Origin: an uncultured Lachnospiraceae bacterium
Lineage (GTDB): Bacteria; Bacillota; Clostridia; Lachnospirales; Lachnospiraceae
DNA length: 64,000 nt
Assembly: GCA_947625775.1 (NCBI GenBank)
Contig: CANQPM010000002.1
Coordinates: 124,001 to 188,000, forward strand
Direction of reading: 5' to 3'
Shown here: piece after piece, positions 57,290 through 64,000 of the stretch
How the letters are laid out: every line of letters starts with the position of its first letter
How positions within the stretch are numbered: the stretch's first letter is position 1
Notes under the pieces: generated by a model
Database searches by the model: none
What the model was told of the DNA's origin: nothing
The model's input: the letters and a program-made list of their open reading frames with translations, nothing else
Program-made: the position numbers and the translations under genes

Positions 57290-58384
57290 TTAAAGCATCA
57301 TATTTAATATATGCTGGGCGTATTTGTTAAAGGATTCGCGCTGCGTCTTAAACTCGTCGGTAAGCTCAAAGAATATCTGCTTGTCATCATAATCGCGCTT
57401 GAAAAACGGAGTAAACACAAAATCCCATTGCGGCAGATATGATGATGCTTTTCTGGTGTAGCAGTTACGCGCCTTGGCAGGGCGGCGGTATTCCTTATCG
57501 ACAAACGCCGCGACTGATTTATGTAAAGCGATATCCTCCTTGGGAAGATAGTAGTAGTCCTTGTAATTAGAGTAAAAATACTTCATTTCCTCCTCGTAAA
57601 TAGGCACTCTGAGCTTTCCCTCCCTGCCCAAGCCTTTAAAATAGCAGTCGTTTGCGCTGTAGGATATTTCCACGGGAAGCGCGGATGGAAGCTTTAGGTT
57701 CATAATTATTTCAGGCTTTTGATTTTGCTTGGAATCCTTATAATAATTTGCCTGAACCTTCGTGACCTTTACAGGCTTGTGAAAAAGGTCAAACACTGAA
57801 AGCACGGATATTATATCGAACATGCCGCGCAAATCCTCCTCATTGTGCAGCAGGAGAAAATGCTCTTTTTCAGCGTCGCGCGTGAGCACATAATCATGGT
57901 AAACGTCGATTAGCTCGCCGCCGCTGGAAGTGTCCTCGCGCGAGATGTTTATAAAATTTTCGATTGTTTTTTGTCTGCAGTCGGGAAGCTTTAAAAACGA
58001 CTTATACGGGGCGATGCGCTTGTAAATATCAATGCCCTCGAGATTGCTGAAATCAAAGGAAATCTCATATTGCTCAAGCTTGGCGGTGAGGTATGGAATG
58101 TCAAATCGGTTGCCGTTAAAATGTATCAGGTAACGGTAAGACGCGGCAAATTCCGCAAACGCCTTTAAGACATTTTCCTCGTCATCATAATTTACCGCAA
58201 GCCACTGAACAGAGCGCCAGCAGTCAGCCTCATAGTAAGCGCAGCCAATCATATACAGATTAGAGCTCTTTGCATAAAGCCCTGTGGTTTCTATATCTAT
58301 AAACAATGCCGTGTTTATGTCGCACAGCTCCTCAATAGGGTATTGCGGCTTTAACCCTTGAAAATCGTTTTGAATACATTTCAT
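57290..58384 (-). CDS. YprB-type RNase H-like 3'-5' exonuclease domain protein
   Basis: NTALFIDIETTGLYAKSSNLYMIGCAYYE (DxE), LIHFNGNRFDIPYL, LLHNEEDLRGMFDI. Confidence 0.85.
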   Translation of the reverse strand: MKCIQNDFQGLKPQYPIEELCDINTALFIDIETTGLYAKSSNLYMIGCAYYEADCWRSVQWLAVNYDDEENVLKAFAEFAASYRYLIHFNGNRFDIPYLTAKLEQYEISFDFSNLEGIDIYKRIAPYKSFLKLPDCRQKTIENFINISREDTSSGGELIDVYHDYVLTRDAEKEHFLLLHNEEDLRGMFDIISVLSVFDLFHKPVKVTKVQANYYKDSKQNQKPEIIMNLKLPSALPVEISYSANDCYFKGLGREGKLRVPIYEEEMKYFYSNYKDYYYLPKEDIALHKSVAAFVDKEYRRPAKARNCYTRKASSYLPQWDFVFTPFFKRDYDDKQIFFELTDEFKTQRESFNKYAQHILNMML

Positions 58385-58662
58385 AGCTTTTCTCCATTCA
58401 TTTTTAATGTATTTCCATTGGTACAGACGTACAGACGATATACTGTTAAGAAAATTATATACATAAAATATGGAAAAATCAAGGGTATGCTGCAAATCAA
58501 TCAAGGTTGTTTGCAGGACGTGCATGCACCATTGTAAGAGAAGGCGGCAAAATTAAAAATAAATAAAAATACAGTTGCAGAACTGTAAATAGTTATGTAT
58601 AATATAAATATCAAAGGGCTTCCAATTACCAAGGAGTTGGAAGCCTAATAAAAAAACACGGC

Positions 58663-58676
58663 GGAAAACGTTTTCC
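58663..58676. promoter_or_regulatory. LacI/cre-type operator candidate
   Basis: Perfect 14-bp palindrome GGAAAACGTTTTCC with the AACGTT core, upstream of the GH13 gene. Confidence 0.6.
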
Positions 58677-58698
58677 AAAAACTTTTGAGGCTTGTTCC

Positions 58699-58828
58699 GT
58701 GTATCAGTAATGCCTTAACTGTTTGAAATAGTTAAACATATTCGGGATTTGTACTTTTTATAAAACCTTTGAAATTATCTATTTTTAAACAGTATAAAGC
58801 ATAATTTAAGGCAGGTCAGCTGATACAC
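58699..58828 (+). promoter_or_regulatory. long-range leader stem-loop upstream of GH13 gene
   Basis: GTGTATCAG (58699) / CTGATACAC (58820); TGCCTTAA (58711) / TTAAGGCA (58806); ACTGTTTGAAATAG (58718) / CTATTTTTAAACAGT (58779). Confidence 0.6.
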
Positions 58829-58861
58829 TGGAACACATTAAGAAAGGACAGGTTTGCATTT

Positions 58862-60637
58862 ATGGAATTTGCGTCAGTTTATCACAGGACAATAGACAAT
58901 TACTGCTACATGCTTGATGAAAACCAGCTCATCATCAATTTAAAGACTGGCTATGATGTCAGGGAAGTAAACATCATATACGGCGACCCGTTTGCAAACG
59001 GCATACTCGGCGGCGGCGAGGAGTGGACAGGCGACAAGGCAAATGTGCCGTTTAAGAAAAGGCTTAAATACCAGATTTGGTGGACTACGACAATAAATCC
59101 GCAGTTTAAGCGGCTGAAATATTACTTTGAGCTTGTGACGGACAGCGAGAAATGGTACTACTTTGAGGACGGCTTCGTGAGCGAGGAGCAGATGAACCTC
59201 AAAGGGCGCAGCCGCCAGTGCTTTACTATGCCGTGGCTTAATCCAAGTGATGTCAACCGTGTGCCGAGTTGGGTAAATGATACGGTATGGTATCAGATTT
59301 TCCCAGACAGGTTCTGCAACGGCGACGCTTCCATAAATCCTGAAAATACAAAGCCCTGGAAATGCGAGGGCGGGGTAGGGCACAGGGATTTTTACGGCGG
59401 CGACATACAGGGAATTATAGACAAGCTTGACTACCTGCAGGATTTAGGCATTACAGGCATTTACACTACGCCGATTAACGAATCGCCGTCAAACCACAAG
59501 TATGATACGACTGACTATGAGAAGATAGACCCCCATTTTGGCGACGACGCGACTATGAAACGCTTTGTTGACGAGGCGCATAAGCGCGGCATAAGGGTTA
59601 TGATAGACGCGGTTTTCAATCACAGCGGATATTTTTTCAAGCCGTGGCAGGATGTGCTTAAAAATGGCAGGGAGTCAGAATATTTTGACTGGTTTATGAT
59701 AAACGAGTTCCCGTTTTCCGACAAGTGGGACGCGGCGAAGAAAGGGCAGCTCTATACGTTTGCGTTTTTTGACTCAATGCCAAAGCTCAACACAAACAAC
59801 AAGGCAGTCCGCGATTATCTTATCGGCGTCGCATGCGGCTGGGTGAAAAAATACGGCATAGACGGCATACGCATGGACGTTGCAAACGAGGTTTCGCACA
59901 CCTTCTGCAAAGAGCTGCGAAAAGCTTTAAAAGCGATAAATCCTGAAATCTATCTTCTTGGCGAGATATGGCATGACGCTATTCCTTGGCTTAGGGGCGA
60001 CGAGTACGACTCTGTAATGAATTATCCGCTCGCGGGTAGCATGAAGGACTTTTTCATAGACAAGAGCCTCACGGGAGAGGACTTTGAATTTATGATAAAC
60101 CGCTGCTATACAAACTATATGCAGCAGACAAACGACGTGCTTTTCAATATGCTTGACTCGCACGACACGATTCGCCTTAAAAACGTGACAAGCGGGCTCG
60201 ACGAGTACAACTGTCTGCTTGCGCTGCTGTTTACTATGCCTGGCAGCGTGTGCATATATTACGGCACTGAGATAGGAATGGAGGGAAGCTACGACCCTGA
60301 TTGCCGCCGTTGTATGCCGTGGGAGGACATAGAGCAGGGCAAGTACAATGAGCAGATTTCACTCACAAAACAGCTTATAAAGCTGCGCAGGGAAGAACCG
60401 CTTATGCGTGAGCGCAACTTCCATTTCCCGTCGGACTACGCCAATCCGAGGATTGTGCAGTTCCAGAAAATGGGGTGGGGCGAGACGCTTGAGGTGATTG
60501 TCAACAGCAGTGATGATGATGTCGAGATAATAAAGGACAAAAACAGCAAGATAGTATTTTCAAGAAAGCTCGAGGGCGACATACTTCATGCAAACGGCGT
60601 CTGCATAAGGTATTTGAGCAATCAAAGGAATATCTGA
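58862..60637 (+). CDS. GH13 neopullulanase/cyclomaltodextrinase-like alpha-glucosidase
   Basis: WYQIFPDRFCNGD, GIYTTPINESPSNHKYDTTDY, VMIDAVFNHSG, GIRMDVANEV, LLGEIWHDA, MLDSHDTIR. Confidence 0.95.
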   Translation: MEFASVYHRTIDNYCYMLDENQLIINLKTGYDVREVNIIYGDPFANGILGGGEEWTGDKANVPFKKRLKYQIWWTTTINPQFKRLKYYFELVTDSEKWYYFEDGFVSEEQMNLKGRSRQCFTMPWLNPSDVNRVPSWVNDTVWYQIFPDRFCNGDASINPENTKPWKCEGGVGHRDFYGGDIQGIIDKLDYLQDLGITGIYTTPINESPSNHKYDTTDYEKIDPHFGDDATMKRFVDEAHKRGIRVMIDAVFNHSGYFFKPWQDVLKNGRESEYFDWFMINEFPFSDKWDAAKKGQLYTFAFFDSMPKLNTNNKAVRDYLIGVACGWVKKYGIDGIRMDVANEVSHTFCKELRKALKAINPEIYLLGEIWHDAIPWLRGDEYDSVMNYPLAGSMKDFFIDKSLTGEDFEFMINRCYTNYMQQTNDVLFNMLDSHDTIRLKNVTSGLDEYNCLLALLFTMPGSVCIYYGTEIGMEGSYDPDCRRCMPWEDIEQGKYNEQISLTKQLIKLRREEPLMRERNFHFPSDYANPRIVQFQKMGWGETLEVIVNSSDDDVEIIKDKNSKIVFSRKLEGDILHANGVCIRYLSNQRNI

Positions 60638-60645
60638 CAGTCTGC

Positions 60646-62310
60646 TTAATCGGATGCTGATTTAAAGCCATCGGCGATATCAGCTCCGATTAAGCTTATG
60701 CTCATTTTCCGCGGTATTGCGGGAAATGCGTCATATCCGACTTTGTCTCCGCTTTGCGGGTAATAGAAGCGCGCGCCGTTTATTTCAAAGCTGTCAAGTT
60801 CATATACGCCGTAATCCTGCTGTTTTACATAGTATGGTTTTTTGAGTTCGATATTTATGTGCCTTGCAAGCGCAATAAATTTGACGGCTGAGAACAGCGC
60901 TAAAAAGGCTATGAATACTTTCCAAAAAGCCTTTTTGCCGCATAATTGACCTGCCAATATTCCTACTGTTAAAAAAATCATAAGAAGAACATATGCGTAT
61001 CCGTACCTGAGAAGCGGAGCTGAAAGCTGCCAGAATATGTATGAGGCAGCTACGGCGGCTATCGCCAGGCAATTGTCGGGTGTCAGGACAGCTGTTCTTA
61101 TCGGTTTGAGTGCAGCCGCTGCGATAAGCAGTATTATACATAGTATGTCCAGTACAATAAAAAGCTTTCCTAATGCGGGAAGCGTTTCCGAAAACCAGTG
61201 CGGGAACCAATCAGTTATCGGCAGATTTACCAGCGCGGAATTGTATAAGCCGCGCCCCCATGTCTTTATTTCCGCCGCATCAATGGCCGCCATTTCCGCG
61301 GGGATTTTCCAATCAACATTGAAAATGTCAAGCTCAGGAAACGGATATAATAGATAGCCGGAAATAATGATATTTCGGATAATCCAAGGCAGGATGACAG
61401 CCACTCCCATAAATATATATATCACGATATCTTTCCACCGTTTTTCTTTTATGAGCATACAGGCAGGCTTTACCACAAGCAGAAGTATGAACCCTGCGGT
61501 AAGCTTTAAGGTTATCGCGTACACGCAGCCCACGCATATTAGGGCATAGGGAGCGGCGCTTTTCGTGTTTTCTTCTGTCAGGGAAAGCCATTTGATTATA
61601 ATAAAAAACACGGCGCACATAATCGCGTAATCAGAGGCGGGAGACGTTATTTCGCCATATATGGTGGTGAGATAGTAGAATGCCGCCAGCCTTGCAAAGT
61701 CGGAGAGCCTTATTTTTTTAAGCTTGGGAAGCCTTGACAGCCCTAAAACCTCTACGCTTAACATCAATGTCAAAAATCCGTTTACTGCGTGCAATGACTG
61801 ACAGCCTAAAAACCTCATGCTGTAAAGCGCTGACAGGGCGAAGAAGGAGCTGTTGTATGCAAACCGTAAATGTATGTTTCCAAGCCCCTTCACAACGCCG
61901 TATTCTTCTATCCAGCGTATGCTTTGCGCATGATAAAGGTCTGAGTCATAATGCATATATCCGCGTGAGGCGCAGAAAGCCCATATTAATATAAGCACGG
62001 GAATGCCAAGCCTGATAAAACGGGAGACATGTCGCATATTTTCCGCAAGGCAGCTGAATACGCCTTTGCGCAGCGCTGCAAATGCTGCAATACAGACAGA
62101 CAGCATTATAACATTCGCCGCAGCGCCGACCTTATGAAAACAGCTGAAAATTTGGGAATACACGGTTGCCGCGACAATGCCCGCGGATATAATGCCGCTT
62201 ATGCTTTTAATTTCATATCCTGATATTTTCTTTATAATATGTGAAAACAAGTATCCCATCATAAATAGCGTAAAAGCCATATAGCCCCAATTTGCAATGA
62301 CTGAAAGCAA
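60646..62310 (-). CDS. multi-pass membrane protein, possible glycosyltransferase-like (LIC_10190-type)
   Basis: About 12 TM segments; YDSDLYHAQSIRWIEEYGVVKGLGNIHLRFAYNSSFF. Confidence 0.6.
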   Translation of the reverse strand: MLSVIANWGYMAFTLFMMGYLFSHIIKKISGYEIKSISGIISAGIVAATVYSQIFSCFHKVGAAANVIMLSVCIAAFAALRKGVFSCLAENMRHVSRFIRLGIPVLILIWAFCASRGYMHYDSDLYHAQSIRWIEEYGVVKGLGNIHLRFAYNSSFFALSALYSMRFLGCQSLHAVNGFLTLMLSVEVLGLSRLPKLKKIRLSDFARLAAFYYLTTIYGEITSPASDYAIMCAVFFIIIKWLSLTEENTKSAAPYALICVGCVYAITLKLTAGFILLLVVKPACMLIKEKRWKDIVIYIFMGVAVILPWIIRNIIISGYLLYPFPELDIFNVDWKIPAEMAAIDAAEIKTWGRGLYNSALVNLPITDWFPHWFSETLPALGKLFIVLDILCIILLIAAAALKPIRTAVLTPDNCLAIAAVAASYIFWQLSAPLLRYGYAYVLLMIFLTVGILAGQLCGKKAFWKVFIAFLALFSAVKFIALARHINIELKKPYYVKQQDYGVYELDSFEINGARFYYPQSGDKVGYDAFPAIPRKMSISLIGADIADGFKSASD

Positions 62311-62471
62311 ACTAATATCCCTCCTGAAATAATATAAAAGTTACAGATAAAAGGCATACAAAACACGACTGCGTCATTTTGCATGCCTTCTGTGATACTC
62401 AAAATCATGATATGGAAATGATATATAATTTCAATAATGCCCTGCGCTAAGCAGTGGGAATTTGTAACCGC

Positions 62472-63881
62472 TTATTTTCTGAAAATAACAATCTCTGTCT
62501 TTTCAGTATCGCCAAGCCTTCGGAGCAAGTCCTGCATGCCGTGTATAGCCTTCTGATATACAAAGAATGCGTCATATGTTTTCTGGAAGTATTCAAGCGC
62601 AAGCTCTGTGTTGCCTTCTTCCTTTGCCTCCCAGGACTTTGTAGCCCATTTATGCACGTCAAGATGCGCGCGCTTCAATGTGGCAAATTCGGAACTGTTT
62701 GTGATAGAAGGATTTTTCTGGGCGGCAATCCATTTGCCAATCTTGCAGCTTTCGGGATTGTTGAGCTGCGTAACCTTGAGATGTTCAAAATTAACGGCGT
62801 TGTTGTAAACGCGCCACATCAGGATAAAGTGGTCTATCTCAAACACGCGCAGCCAGTCCTGCTGGGTAATCTCCGCAAAACCGCGCACCATATCGCTTCT
62901 GGCAGTATCGATATAACGCCCGATCTGGAAGATGTGAGTACCCTGCTCCATACAGTCCTTGGCAAGCTCCACGTAGCTTTCGGAGATGTTTGAAATCTGC
63001 TTTGTGAAATCCCTTGTAACATTTGTCTGTGTATCAATATCCTCAAATACATTGTCAATTTTTTCTTTGATTACCATCATCTGGCTTGTCATCTTTTCGA
63101 CGTCTGTAAGAGATGCCTCGACACGCGAGTTGCCCTCCTCGAGCTTGGCGGTGGTGTCGTCCATTGACGTGGCAAGCACGTTTATGTCATTTCTAAGCTC
63201 AGTAACCTGCTTGACGATATCCTCTGCGGATTCCGCGGTATTGTTTGAAAGCTGGCGCACTTGGTCTGCGACTACGGCAAAGCCTTTGCCTGCTTCGCCC
63301 GCCCTTGCAGCCTCAATGGAAGCGTTAAGCGCAAGCAGATTGCTTCGGTTTGCGACCTGCTTTACAAGGTTTACAATCTCGCCGATTTTGTCAATCTTCT
63401 CCTGGAACTTCTGAACCTCGCCGTTTATCTTGGAAATGCGCTCGGAGGATTCGTTTACGACTTTAATGCTTTCATTCATGTTGTCAGCGCTGTTTTTTAC
63501 CACGTTTAACATTTCGTGGGTATTTTCGCGTATGTGCGCCATGTTGCTTGAGATATTTTCAATGGAATTTTCGAGATTCTGCCCGGAAACCTCCATATTT
63601 GAAATAGACTCCGACTGCGAATTGACCTGGTCGAGAGTTTTCTTAACATATGAATTGTCGCCGATTGACTCCATGGCATCGTTTAAGCGCATTACAAAGT
63701 TGTTGTTAGAGCGCTTAAAGGCATGGATAACCTCGTTGAACTTCTGTCCGCATGACGGATCTGCGAAAGCGGAAGTGTCTATATCGTCATACTGACCGCT
63801 TATCACCCTGTCCATAGCCTGCATTAAAAGCTCCATATCGTTGTTAGGCGCCACATTGGCTGAAACACGTTTTTTTAGCAT
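62472..63881 (-). CDS. soluble methyl-accepting chemotaxis protein with C-terminal CZB (zinc-binding) domain
   Basis: MCP hairpin [59 protein letters not shown]...[11 protein letters not shown]...[12 protein letters not shown]; no TM. Confidence 0.92.
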   Translation of the reverse strand: MLKKRVSANVAPNNDMELLMQAMDRVISGQYDDIDTSAFADPSCGQKFNEVIHAFKRSNNNFVMRLNDAMESIGDNSYVKKTLDQVNSQSESISNMEVSGQNLENSIENISSNMAHIRENTHEMLNVVKNSADNMNESIKVVNESSERISKINGEVQKFQEKIDKIGEIVNLVKQVANRSNLLALNASIEAARAGEAGKGFAVVADQVRQLSNNTAESAEDIVKQVTELRNDINVLATSMDDTTAKLEEGNSRVEASLTDVEKMTSQMMVIKEKIDNVFEDIDTQTNVTRDFTKQISNISESYVELAKDCMEQGTHIFQIGRYIDTARSDMVRGFAEITQQDWLRVFEIDHFILMWRVYNNAVNFEHLKVTQLNNPESCKIGKWIAAQKNPSITNSSEFATLKRAHLDVHKWATKSWEAKEEGNTELALEYFQKTYDAFFVYQKAIHGMQDLLRRLGDTEKTEIVIFRK

Positions 63882-64000
63882 TATGTACCTCCCCGTAAAA
63901 TCTTAAAATTTGTTATACATTTTGAAAAAATAAATCAGCATATATATATAGTGTAACACACAATCTACAAAAAGGAAAACAAAAATTATATTTTTTTGTG

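Noticed and set aside
1-64000. tRNA, rRNA, CRISPR, prophage or intact IS transposase
   Set aside because: None recognised on reading; a tRNAscan/ISfinder run would be needed to exclude them formally.

Overview
Chromosomal window from a low/mid-GC Firmicute, probably Clostridia/Lachnospiraceae (inferred from gene content only). It carries a mostly core gene set: asnS, era, recO, glyS, alaS, rpsU, scpA/scpB, udk, cmk-ispH-rpsA, cheR, and a Na+-pumping decarboxylase operon. Smaller accessory pieces sit among these genes: an acyltransferase flanked by repeats, a P-loop NTPase + TPR pair, a decayed LTA-synthase-like gene, a beta-1,3-glucan locus and a PD-(D/E)XK-like protein. The most unusual content is intergenic. 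Three unrelated families of long palindromic elements occur as A x2, B x2 and C x4. Between copies, stem sequences change while both arms stay paired; in family B the 24-bp outer stem differs at 11 of 24 positions between copies yet is perfectly paired in both. The coding DNA for roughly 0.5-1.5 kb on both sides of every A/B/C locus also has a strong strand skew. It is G+T rich on the + strand around elements in one orientation (A1, A2, B1, C1, C2) and A+C rich around elements in the opposite orientation (B2, C3, C4). The skew ignores gene orientation and fades to no skew within the same genes. This suggests the elements are foci of a strand-specific process, such as ssDNA exposure/deamination, R-loop, priming or replication, that I do not recognise as described. 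No rRNA, tRNA, CRISPR or intact transposase gene was recognised.
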